64,000 bases of DNA from CAYOWQ01 sp964407695. GTDB taxonomy: Bacteria > Planctomycetota > Phycisphaerae > Phycisphaerales > SM1A02. How positions within the stretch are numbered: position 1 is the first letter of the stretch; every line of letters starts with the position of its first letter. The position numbers and the translations under genes were made by a program. A model generated the notes under the pieces. The model saw only the letters and a list, made by a program, of their open reading frames with translations. It was not told the DNA's origin and searched no databases. Shown here piece by piece: positions 9,099 to 16,320 of this stretch. The DNA lies in contig CAYOWQ010000001.1 of NCBI GenBank assembly GCA_964407695.1, positions 620,001-684,000 of the forward strand, written 5' to 3'.

Positions 9099-9773
9099 GA
9101 TCGGGAATGGTACGGCCGATCCGCGACCTTCAAGACCGTCGGCCTCAGGTCGCACGGATGCACCCGCTCTGCGAGGCGCTGGCCCCCGAATTCCGGGTGT
9201 CGTGCGATATTGGTGAGCGTCCGATATCCCGGGTTGCACCGCCGCATCCTTATTAAGCAATTGTCGCCGCGGGGCGCACTCCCGCGGTGTGGGGCGCACT
9301 CCCACGGTGTGGGGCGCACTCCCGCGGTCTGGGGCGCACTCCCGCGGTTCGGGGCGCACTCCCGCGGTCTGGGGCGCACTCCCACGGTCTGGGGCGCACT
9401 CCCACGGTTCGGGGCGCACTCCCACGGTTCGGGGCGCACTCCCGCGGTTCGGGGCGCACTCCCACGGTCTTACTCAGCGCCCGAGAGTCTCCCGCTGCGC
9501 CAGAGAGAGTCCCAACCGCGTTATCGGTGAAGGAATGCGGGTGATGGCAACACTGCCGGATCGTCTCGGGGGCCTTCCCGGCGGCGATTTCCGTCAGCAT
9601 CGCGGGCGATCGGCCGACGACCAACGCCGGTCGCCGATGGGTCAACCTCAACGCCTTCAAAGGTTACCGGTACAACACACGAATTGGAGACGCCTGCTTC
9701 GGCGATGTGGGCCTGAACATGTCGCCGCCAGCCCTATCGTGCTCCACTCGTGCCGTTGGAAAGGGTTACCCCC
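9099..9773. other. Divergent intergenic region with tandem array
   Basis: A 675-base region between the minus-strand HEAT protein and the plus-strand DUF6265 protein. It contains the 20-bp array at 9271-9470. Bases 9480-9740 are open in several frames on both strands, but none shows a recognisable domain or a good start. Promoters for both flanking genes should lie here. Confidence 0.6.
9271..9470. repeat. Ten tandem copies of a 20-bp GC-rich unit
   Basis: Exactly ten head-to-tail units of form GGGGCGCACTCCC-R-CGGT-NN. Variation is confined to position 14 (G or A) and the last two bases (GT, CT or TC); everything else is invariant. The period is not a multiple of three, so the array is open in all frames on both strands and makes spurious reading frames. 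It lies about 170 bases upstream of the HEAT protein start and 300 bases upstream of the DUF6265 gene. Confidence 0.97.
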
Positions 9774-10766
9774 ATGCGCCTTCGTCTCCCGCCGGTCTCT
9801 TCGCTCGCCTGGATGGTCGTGCTCGCCTGGCCGGTTGCGCTCGCCGCGGTCGGCGATCTCTCCTCAGCCCAGGCGACCGAAGCGCCCGCCGAAACCACGA
9901 AGGCTGCCGATGGGGTGCGGGCGCTCGACGGCGAGTGGGTCTTCGTCGAGGATCGCACCGAGGGCAGAGCGGTGGAAGACCAGCAACCCAGCATGAGCGC
10001 GCGGGTGAACCTGCGCGTGGAGCAGGATGCGCCCGTTCCAGCGGTGGTTCTGATCCGCACGAGCGGCGAGATCCGCATCAACCTCGACGGCTCGGCCACC
10101 GAGGTCACCGGGGAAGGCGGCAACTCGATCTCGCGCTATCGCGGCCACTGGAAGGACAACGTCTTCACCTATGAAAGCGAATCCGTTCGGCTCACCGACC
10201 TGACGTCGACCGGGCTGATCCGCTGGGAGCTTCGCCTCACGGATGAGGGCATGGTGGCCGGCGTCGTCGTTGATCCGCCCACGGGGTTTCGCTCGGTGGC
10301 GCTCTATCAGCATCCCGAGCTGATCGCCCTGCCCGAACCGGCCAAGACGGCCGGAGGCATCGCCGATGTGGCGTGGATCGCCGGCGATTGGATCGGCACG
10401 CGGGGTTCATCGAACCAGATTTCGATCGAGGAACGCTGGAGCCCGCCGCTGGGCGGGGCCATGCTCGCTGTTTCGCGCACGGTGTCGCGGAACCGGATGT
10501 CGGCGTTTGAGTACCTGCGAATCGTCGAGCGCAGCGGCGGTCTGGTGTATATCGCTCAGCCCAACGGCGCAGCCAAGACCGAGTTCGTGCTGACCGAATT
10601 GAAAATCGACGGGGATCAGAAACGCGCTGTTTTCGAGAACCCGCGGCACGATTTTCCTCAGCGCATCGTCTATGAACTCTCCGCCGACGGAGCGCTCAGC
10701 GCCTCCATCGGCTACGCCAGGGGCGGCAAACCGCAGCGATTCGAGTTCAAGCGCGAGGAACCCTGA
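9774..10766 (+). CDS. Secreted protein with C-terminal DUF6265-like domain
   Basis: A 330-residue exported protein. Its signal peptide (RLRLPPVSSLAWMVVLAWPV) ends near AAVGDLSSAQA. Residues about 45-175 form a beta-rich domain (ALDGEWVFVEDRTEGRAV), and the C-terminal 140 residues match DUF6265 (IADVAWIAGDWIGTRGS, EERWSPPLGGAMLAVSRTV, AFEYLRIVE, ENPRHDFPQRIVYE). That family is a small beta-barrel of unknown function, often envelope-associated. The ATG at 9774 is taken so that the signal peptide starts MRLRLPP; another ATG lies eight codons upstream. Confidence 0.8.
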   Translation: MRLRLPPVSSLAWMVVLAWPVALAAVGDLSSAQATEAPAETTKAADGVRALDGEWVFVEDRTEGRAVEDQQPSMSARVNLRVEQDAPVPAVVLIRTSGEIRINLDGSATEVTGEGGNSISRYRGHWKDNVFTYESESVRLTDLTSTGLIRWELRLTDEGMVAGVVVDPPTGFRSVALYQHPELIALPEPAKTAGGIADVAWIAGDWIGTRGSSNQISIEERWSPPLGGAMLAVSRTVSRNRMSAFEYLRIVERSGGLVYIAQPNGAAKTEFVLTELKIDGDQKRAVFENPRHDFPQRIVYELSADGALSASIGYARGGKPQRFEFKREEP

Positions 10767-10834
10767 GCGGCAACCGCCCGAGGCGAAGGCTCGGCGAGCC
10801 CGCGGTTTCGAAATCCGCGCGATACACTCCCATC

Positions 10835-11476
10835 ATGCAGAGCAAAGCGAAAACCGTGAAGGAATACCTGGCGTCGCTGCCCGAGGATCGGCGGAAGGCG
10901 ATCCAGGCGCTGCGCGCGGTGATCCTGAAGAATCTCGACAAGGACTACGAGGAAGGGATGCAGTACGGCGGGATCTGCTATTCCGTGCCGCATCGGATCT
11001 ATCCCAACGGGTATCACTGCGATCCGAAGCAGCCGCTGCCCTGCGTGGGGCTGGGGTCGCAGAAGAACCACATCTCGATCGGCATGATGTGCCACTATTT
11101 CAATGACGCGGAGGATGCGTGGTTTCGCGCTGCCTGGCTGAAGACCGGCAAGAAGCTCGACATGGGCAAGTGCTGCGTGCGCTTCAAAAAGATCGAGGAT
11201 GTGCCGCTGGAGGTGGTGGGGGAGGCGATCCGGCGAATGCCCGCGAAGAAGTACATCGCGATCTACGAGAAGCTGCTGGGGCCGGAGCGCCTGGCCAAGG
11301 CCACGAAAAAGGCAGCGACCGCAACCGCGGCAGCCTCGTCGGGGAAGACCAGGAAAAAGACTGCAAAGAAGGTGGCCAGGAAGGCGATCAAGAAGGTGTC
11401 CGGGAAGGGGGCCGGGAAGGCGGCCGGGAAGGGGGCTGGAACGACCCAGCGCCGCACGGTGAACAGGAAGTCCTGA
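10835..11476 (+). CDS. DUF1801 protein with histone H1-like lysine-rich tail
   Basis: A 213-residue protein. Residues 1-150 match DUF1801 (VKEYLASLPEDRRKAIQALR, YEEGMQYGGICYSVP, KNHISIGMMCHYF), related to the YdhG/Fra-type fold of unclear function. The last 60 residues are almost only Lys, Ala and Gly (KKTAKKVARKAIKKVSGKG), like the AKP tails of bacterial histone H1-like proteins, which bind DNA non-specifically. The tail is in frame with no sign of a frameshift. Nucleoid association is inferred from the tail alone. Confidence 0.85.
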   Translation: MQSKAKTVKEYLASLPEDRRKAIQALRAVILKNLDKDYEEGMQYGGICYSVPHRIYPNGYHCDPKQPLPCVGLGSQKNHISIGMMCHYFNDAEDAWFRAAWLKTGKKLDMGKCCVRFKKIEDVPLEVVGEAIRRMPAKKYIAIYEKLLGPERLAKATKKAATATAAASSGKTRKKTAKKVARKAIKKVSGKGAGKAAGKGAGTTQRRTVNRKS

Positions 11477-11533
11477 CCCAACGGTTCGACGGTCGGCAGT
11501 CCCTCGGAGTGGAGCGCACCGGCCTCGCGGGAA

Positions 11534-12328
11534 TCACCCCGTCCACGCGCCAAGCAGAAGACCCAGGTCAGCACCATTCACGGTGCCGTCGCCGTTCAGA
11601 TCGGCGATGGGGTCGTTGGTTCCCCACGCCGCAAGAAGCAAGCCGAGGTCGGCTCCGTTCACCGCACCGTCCTTGTTCAGGTCGCCGAAAAGGATTTCGT
11701 CGGTCGGAAGCAACATCATGTTGTCGATTCCGATGTAGGCGGTGCCGGACCCGGCCACGAGCGGCCGGAGGATGAAGTAATCCAGGCTCCGCGCGTTTCG
11801 AGGCGCGGTAAAGCTGATGGAGCGAAACACCCACTGTGTGGGATCGGCCGTGGGATCAAGGGCGCCAAGAATCACCGCGTTCGCGTCGGCGTAGTTGGCG
11901 GTGGGCGAAAGGATCAACTGATATCCGCCGCTCGGCGTGGCCGCCGTACTGCGGCGGATGTAGGCCGAGAATTCATACGTTTCACCGGGCGTGAGCGGTT
12001 CCTGCAGGGCCTGACCAAACGCCTCCGGCGCTCCGCCGAAATCTGCACCGGCGACGAATCGAATTCCTTCCTGCGCGCCGAGATTCGGAAAGTGGCCGAA
12101 ACCGCCAAGCCCGATGCCATAGGAACCGTCATCGCTGTAGGTGTCGGCGCCAGGCGAAATATTGCTGCAGTTCACATAGTCGGACGGAAGCAGGCCTTGC
12201 CCCGCGCCGGGGCCGGGCACGGTTTCAAATCCCGGATTGGCAAGCAGGTTGGCGGCTGCGATGGGTGTGGCGGGCAGCGACGTCGACAGCAGGGCGACGC
12301 TCAACACGGCTTGGATTCGAACGAGCAT
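11534..12328 (-). CDS. Secreted carbohydrate-binding-like protein with double dockerin-type tail
   Basis: A 264-residue exported protein. The signal peptide is MLVRIQAVLSVALLSTSLPA, then a single beta-sandwich domain opening NLLANPGFETVPG and containing LTPGETYEFSAYIRR, the layout of carbohydrate-binding-module-like domains. Two calcium-loop repeats close it (NKDGAVNGADLGLLLAAW and NGDGTVNGADLGLLLGAW). GGGAGGGAG precedes the ATG at 12328. It starts 25 bases after the stop of the next dockerin gene upstream on the same strand, so the two are probably co-transcribed. Confidence 0.88.
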   Translation of the reverse strand: MLVRIQAVLSVALLSTSLPATPIAAANLLANPGFETVPGPGAGQGLLPSDYVNCSNISPGADTYSDDGSYGIGLGGFGHFPNLGAQEGIRFVAGADFGGAPEAFGQALQEPLTPGETYEFSAYIRRSTAATPSGGYQLILSPTANYADANAVILGALDPTADPTQWVFRSISFTAPRNARSLDYFILRPLVAGSGTAYIGIDNMMLLPTDEILFGDLNKDGAVNGADLGLLLAAWGTNDPIADLNGDGTVNGADLGLLLGAWTG

Positions 12329-12353
12329 CAGTGGTCTCCCTCCCTATGGCGCC

Positions 12354-13676
12354 TCATCCCGTCCACGCGCTGAGCAACAGGCCCAGGTCAGCGCCGTTGA
12401 CTGAGCCGTCACCGTTCAGATCGCCCGGGCAGGGCGGCACGGGCAATCCGGCGACACCGCCGCCCGCGTTCGCCGCTCCGCCACGTCTTGAATTTCCAGC
12501 AGCCGCCGGGGCTTCCGGGGCTTTCGGGGCTTCCGGGGGCGGCGGACAGTCGCCCCATTGACTGAGCAGGAGGCCAAGATCAGCGCCGTTGATCAGGCCG
12601 TCGCCGTTCAGGTCTTCCGGCGGGTTGCCCGGATCCTTGCGGCAGGGGCCGAGATATTTGATGCTCACGCCTTCCTTCGCAGCGCGACAGGCGTTGTCGT
12701 AGGTGAAGTCGTCGCAGCCGCAGACCGGGTCGATCACATCCTCGCACGCTGCGGGAATGATCAGGCACTCGGTGGAAAAGAACTCGCCGCCGCAGTCGCC
12801 GGGCTGGGTGGCGCAGTAATAGTTTTCCGGGCAGACGCCGTTGAAGCAGGGCCCCAGCGATGGCGGCGGCGGCAGCTGCGTGGCGGCATAGGCGGGCGTG
12901 CAGTCGTTGAGCGTGGGAAAGAGGGCGTTGTCGTCAGCGGCGCGAATCTGGGCGTCGGCGTCGATCACCGCCGCACCCCAGACCACGCTGGAACTCGCGT
13001 GCCCATCCGCAAGGGTCTGATAGGCGGCTTTGGAGCGCGAGGTGCAGCCGAAGTTCAACACGAACGTGAACTCATCGCCCACGGGAATGGTGAACGTCTC
13101 CGACAAGGCGACCTCCATCTCGCCGAAGATGCCGGTGCTGAAGTTCTGGCCGCCGGGATTGTCCTTGAAGTCCACCACATAGAAGTTGCCGCCGAACAGG
13201 TGGCCATCCATGTTCACCAGCACGTTGGCAGCGGCGTCGGCGAAGTCGAAGAGCGCTCCGCCGCCTTCGGGATAGGAATACTTCGCAGCACCCGTGGCCG
13301 ACCCCGCCACGCACACCTTCACCGTCACCGGCGTGCCCATGGGCAGGGTGTCGGAGGTGATGATGTACGAATAGATGATGGAGTCGTGCAGGCCGTCGCC
13401 CTTGGCCCCGCCCGCGGGGTCGGTCAAGGTCTGCGGCCCCGAGCAGGCGTGAGAATACGCGGTGGCCACACCCGCGTCGCGAATGAACGAAAGCCCGCCG
13501 GAGCCGTGATCGCCGAACGAGCTGTAGCCCGCATTCCACGAGGCGATCGGGGCCAGCGGCCCGCCGGTCACCTGCGACCCCGCCACGGTGATGCCGTCGG
13601 CCTGAAACCCGGCGAGCCCAATGGGTGAAAGCGCCAGCGCAGTGCTGATTGCGAGAACGGTTCGAATCGATGTCAT
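12354..13676 (-). CDS. Secreted protein with Kazal-like domain and split dockerin-type tail
   Basis: A 440-residue exported protein. After the signal peptide (SIRTVLAISTALALSPIGLA), about 230 residues of beta-rich sequence resemble a surface or appendage protein. A Cys-rich part follows (CFNGVCPENYYC), then a Kazal-like module (DPVCGCDDFTYDNACRAAKE and GVSIKYLGPC), a fold known from serine-protease inhibitors. Two calcium-loop repeats are separated by about 40 residues of Pro/Ala/Gly linker, unlike the other dockerin proteins here, where they are adjacent. GAGAGGA precedes the ATG. Protease inhibition is possible but untested. Confidence 0.87.
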   Translation of the reverse strand: MTSIRTVLAISTALALSPIGLAGFQADGITVAGSQVTGGPLAPIASWNAGYSSFGDHGSGGLSFIRDAGVATAYSHACSGPQTLTDPAGGAKGDGLHDSIIYSYIITSDTLPMGTPVTVKVCVAGSATGAAKYSYPEGGGALFDFADAAANVLVNMDGHLFGGNFYVVDFKDNPGGQNFSTGIFGEMEVALSETFTIPVGDEFTFVLNFGCTSRSKAAYQTLADGHASSSVVWGAAVIDADAQIRAADDNALFPTLNDCTPAYAATQLPPPPSLGPCFNGVCPENYYCATQPGDCGGEFFSTECLIIPAACEDVIDPVCGCDDFTYDNACRAAKEGVSIKYLGPCRKDPGNPPEDLNGDGLINGADLGLLLSQWGDCPPPPEAPKAPEAPAAAGNSRRGGAANAGGGVAGLPVPPCPGDLNGDGSVNGADLGLLLSAWTG

Positions 13677-13760
13677 GATCGTCCTCTCTCTCCTCGCCCC
13701 GGTCAGGAAGCAATTGTACGGATCGGCCGGTGCGAAAGGAAGAGGGAAGGGGGATGAAGA

Positions 13761-13800
13761 GACTGAGAGACTGAGAGACTGAGAGACTGAGAGACTGAGT
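13761..13800. repeat. Five tandem copies of an 8-bp unit (GACTGAGA)
   Basis: Four perfect GACTGAGA units followed by GACTGAGT and then GGG. The same unit, the same final GACTGAGT-GGG and the same preceding GAAGA recur at 63831-63910, and a degenerate inverted copy lies at 14837-14868. Confidence 0.95.
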
Positions 13801-13829
13801 GGGTGGCAGGGGCGTCTGACGTTTTCGCC

Positions 13830-13871
13830 GTTGCGGTGAACACCGGAAGCTTTCTGTTGAACGTTTGAAGC
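13830..13871. repeat. Single 42-bp unit related to the 14.3-kb array
   Basis: One copy of the two-part 42-bp unit (21 + 21 bp) found seven times at 14309-14602. It contains GGTGAACACCGGAAGC and CTGTTGAACGTTTGAAGC, and is preceded by GTTTTCGCC, which also precedes the large array. Confidence 0.9.
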
Positions 13872-13919
13872 GCCCCGGCACAGCCCGGACGCTTCGCGGG
13901 CCTACCCGGCGGCGGCGGG

Positions 13920-14129
13920 GGATCGCCCGCAACGGAAGAAGGGTTGCCCTGACGCTCTCAAGGGCTGCCCGGATATGAAACAGGGATGCCCGGCCGGGAA
14001 GATGGGTGACCCGGAACGGAAAAAGGGTTGCCCGGACGCCGGGAAGGCTTGCCCGGAACGGAATTCGGGTTGCCTGAAAGCGATACCGGACCTCCCGGAA
14101 CGGATGCGGGTGTCGAAGGTATCGGAATT
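13920..14129. repeat. About ten degenerate 21-bp GC-rich units
   Basis: Ten consecutive 21-bp units, most beginning GGGNTGCCCGGA and often followed by ACGGAA. Sequence is diverged but spacing is exact. Translation in two minus-strand frames gives seven-residue pseudo-repeats (SGQPFFR). The sequence differs from the neighbouring 42-bp array although both keep a 21-bp spacing. Confidence 0.85.
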
Positions 14130-14308
14130 GAAGAACAGCACAGTGACGTAGGTCAGGCAAGCCCCCTGTGGCTGTGCACCGCACACCTTGATCAATCTCG
14201 GATCGCAGGAAAGGCGGGCGATACCCGGCCTACGTGGCTTTTCCGGGGGGCCGATGGCTGGCGAAGGATTCCCGGACCTCCCTCACCGCTCCGGTTGAGG
14301 TTTTCGCC

Positions 14309-14623
14309 GTTCCGGTGAACACCGGAACCATTCTGTTGAACGTTTTAAGCGTTCCGGTGAACACCGGAAGGATTCTGTTGAACGTTTTAAGCGTTCTGTT
14401 GAACACCAGAAGCGTTCTGTTGAACGTTTTAAGCGTTCTGTTGAACACCAGAAGCGTTCTGTTGAACGTTTTAAGCGTTCTGTTGAACACCAGAAGCGTT
14501 CTGTTGAACGTTTTAAGCGTTCTGTTGAACACCAGAAGCGTTCTGTTGAACGTCTTAAGCGTTCCGGTGAACACCGGAAGCATTCTGTTGAACGTTTTAG
14601 ACGCTCCGGTGAACCCCTGAAGG
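14309..14623. repeat. Seven tandem 42-bp units made of two hairpin-forming 21-bp halves
   Basis: Each 42-bp unit has a first half of GTTCYGKTGAACACC then RGAAGC, and a second half of RTTCTGTTGAAC then GTTTTAAGC. Bases 14309-14602 are exactly seven units, and a decayed half-unit follows to 14623. The four central units are nearly identical; the outer ones carry the CCGG form. First halves form TTCCGGT-GAAC-ACCGGAA hairpins, and second halves form CGTTC-TGTT-GAACG hairpins. No unique spacers occur. Confidence 0.96.
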
Positions 14624-14836
14624 GAATTGTCTTTGCCGCAGCGCTGGTTTTCGGACCGCTCCGATCATCTTCGCCGACGCGGGACGGGCACTGGCGGCCG
14701 TGATGGCCGCCGGTCGTCGTCGAAGGCGGGCGCTGCCCCGCCAAGATGATCCTGCGTTTGTGGCTCAGGAGGTTGCCCACTGGATTCCTGACCTCCGTGG
14801 GCGCAGCAATGGCGACATCCACTCAGTCTCCCCCGC

Positions 14837-14868
14837 ACTTTGTCTCTCAGTCTTGCAGTCTCTTGGTC
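14837..14868 (-). repeat. Degenerate inverted copy of the 8-bp repeat overlapping the HAD stop codon
   Basis: Read on the minus strand, the units are GACCAAGA, GACTGCAA, GACTGAGA and GACAAAGT, then GCGGGGGAGACTGAGTGG, again ending GACTGAGTGG as at the other two sites. The TGA of the third unit is the stop codon of the HAD gene, and the first two units encode its last residues. Confidence 0.85.
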
Positions 14869-15905
14869 TTTTTCTCGCCCCCGAACACCACCTTCCAATC
14901 CGTCTTCATGTCCACCACCGTCCAGCCCCTTGATTGCGCTTCGTCGAGCGCCTGGTCGAGCTTGCCGATGTGGGACTCGCGGTCGTAGGCCCATTCGCGA
15001 TCGGCGTCGGTGTGGTGCACGATGAGGGCGAAGCGGGGCCCAGCGCCGGCGGTGGTGTATTGCAGCATGTTGAGATCGCCGTCGGAATTGCCGAAGGCCA
15101 TCACCGGTCGTCGGCCGATCTGCTGCTGGATGCCGACGGGTTTGCCGGGGCCGTCGTCGATGAGGTTGATCTTGGCTTCCTTCACCAGCACCGGTTCGCC
15201 GTTGCGGGTTTCGAGTTTCAGCTCGCCGCGACTGCCGACCACCTGCTCGGGCGGAATGCCGTAGGTCTCTTCGGCGAAGGCGCGAATGAACTCGACGCCG
15301 CCGCCGGAGACGATGAAGGTCTTGTAGCCGTTGGCGCGGAGGTAGTCGAGCACCTCGAGCATGGGCTGATAGACCATCTCGGTGTAGGGCTTGCCGGACT
15401 TCGGGTGCTTCGCGGTCTTGAGCCAGTCCTTGACGATCAAGTTGAACTCGTCGATGGTCATGCCCGCGTGGGTGGCGGCGACGAGCTGGACGATGGCTTT
15501 CTCGCCGCCGGCCGCGAGGGCTTTCATGTCGCCGGCAAGCACGCTCTTGAAGGGTTCGGTGGCGGCCCATTCCGGGTGCTCAGGCGCGAGGGCCTTGACG
15601 CGATCGATGGCGAAGAAGAGCTGGAAGTAGGCGGGCTGCTCGGACCAGAGCGTGCCGTCGTTGTCGAACACGGCGATGCGCTCGGCGGGCTCGACAAAGG
15701 CGGTCGAGCCCTTGGTGGTGGTCTTGGTGACGAAGTCGATAATGGACTGGCGGGCTGATCCGTCGGTCCATGATGCGAGGACGGCGGTCTCAGCGGGCGG
15801 CCGGGCTTCGGCTGGCCGCATGAAGACCGTCGAGGCTGACGTGACGATCAGGATGAGGAGCCCGATGGTTGCATGGCGGAAGATCCGGGAGTGATTTCGA
15901 TGCAT
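14847..15905 (-). CDS. Exported HAD-superfamily phosphatase-like hydrolase
   Basis: A 352-residue protein. An N-terminal signal or anchor (RHATIGLLILIVTSASTVF) is followed by a HAD hydrolase domain. Motif I is FDNDGTLW with the nucleophilic Asp, motif II is FIVSGGG, the motif III Lys is probably in GPGKPVG, and motif IV is FGNSDGD. A helical cap lies between motifs I and II. The family mostly hydrolyses phosphate esters; export suggests a periplasmic phosphatase. AGAGG precedes the ATG at 15905. The C-terminus (KKTKRLQD) is encoded by an 8-bp repeat. Confidence 0.85.
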   Translation of the reverse strand: MHRNHSRIFRHATIGLLILIVTSASTVFMRPAEARPPAETAVLASWTDGSARQSIIDFVTKTTTKGSTAFVEPAERIAVFDNDGTLWSEQPAYFQLFFAIDRVKALAPEHPEWAATEPFKSVLAGDMKALAAGGEKAIVQLVAATHAGMTIDEFNLIVKDWLKTAKHPKSGKPYTEMVYQPMLEVLDYLRANGYKTFIVSGGGVEFIRAFAEETYGIPPEQVVGSRGELKLETRNGEPVLVKEAKINLIDDGPGKPVGIQQQIGRRPVMAFGNSDGDLNMLQYTTAGAGPRFALIVHHTDADREWAYDRESHIGKLDQALDEAQSRGWTVVDMKTDWKVVFGGEKKTKRLQD

Positions 15906-16320
15906 GGGAAGACCTCTGTGAGGCAGGGAAGAGTCGCCGACCTGAGGCCGATGGGCCTGAAGCAGCCACCTTCGAGCCTGCCAACCACGTGTAGCGTATC
16001 CAGGAGAGCGCCCGGTGTCTCGCCGGGGAGATGCTCAGGATGCATTTAATAAAATCCCCGATTGCCGAAACAACGGGCAATCGGGGGTGAACACCGCGGA
16101 CACGGTTGCTCAACATGGAGCAGACCCCGTGGGCCGCGGATCGTCCCGGGGGATTCACCGGGGAAGCGCCGGTGCGGAGAGGAGGGTGAGGCGTTGCACC
16201 GGCGGGTTCTCTGGCATGTCTTCGATCTGGATCTCGGGATGGCTTTCACCGGATCAGGTGATTCAATCATTCGAATCGGCCATGCGTCGGAGTATCATCC
16301 GTCGCAGTGGGAGGCCCGGC
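15906..16320. other. Divergent intergenic region with an orphan terminator-like hairpin
   Basis: About 415 bases between the HAD gene (minus) and the LuxR-type regulator (plus). It contains the hairpin at 16056-16086. The plus-strand frame could be extended upstream of 16321, but the added residues show no domain. Confidence 0.6.
16051..16086 (-). terminator. Strong minus-strand terminator-like hairpin without an upstream gene
   Basis: CCCCGATTGCC (16056-16066) pairs perfectly with GGCAATCGGGG (16076-16086) around a 9-base loop. Reading the minus strand, ATTTTATTAAATGC follows, as in a Rho-independent terminator. The nearest gene to the right (16321) is on the plus strand, so the transcript that would end here is unknown. 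Confidence 0.65.

Larger units (their letters stand above)
13677..14846. other. Repeat-rich intergenic region
   Basis: A 1,170-base region between the 3' end of the HAD gene and the start of the Kazal-dockerin gene, with no credible gene. It holds four tandem repeat blocks (13761-13800, 13830-13871, 13920-14129, 14309-14623) and the edge of a fifth (14837-14868). Reading frames crossing it are low-complexity by-products of 21-bp periodicity. Confidence 0.85.

Noticed and set aside
9271..9470. Possible CRISPR array
   Set aside because: Units are directly adjacent with no unique spacers, the repeat is only 20 bp, and no cas genes are present.
9480..9740. Possible pseudogene fragment between the 20-bp array and the DUF6265 gene
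   Set aside because: Some stretches look protein-like on both strands, but no homologous domain, start or consistent frame could be identified.
12558..13628. 356-codon plus-strand frame opposite the Kazal-dockerin gene
   Set aside because: It is antisense to a gene with signal peptide, Kazal and dockerin motifs; its Val/Gly/Ala-rich sequence shows no domain.
13645..13676. tRNA T-loop-like string GGTTCGAATC
   Set aside because: It lies in the signal-peptide codons of the Kazal-dockerin gene and no acceptor, D or anticodon arm can be formed around it.
13072..14195. Long minus-strand frames crossing the 21-bp repeats and the dockerin gene start
   Set aside because: They are out of frame with the clear signal peptide at 13676 and consist of low-complexity Arg/Ser/Phe repeats.
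14309..14623. Possible CRISPR array or repetitive protein gene (VLLNVLS or STERFWC repeats)
   Set aside because: There are no spacers, and several frames on both strands are open only because 21 is a multiple of three; no start signal or domain supports a protein.
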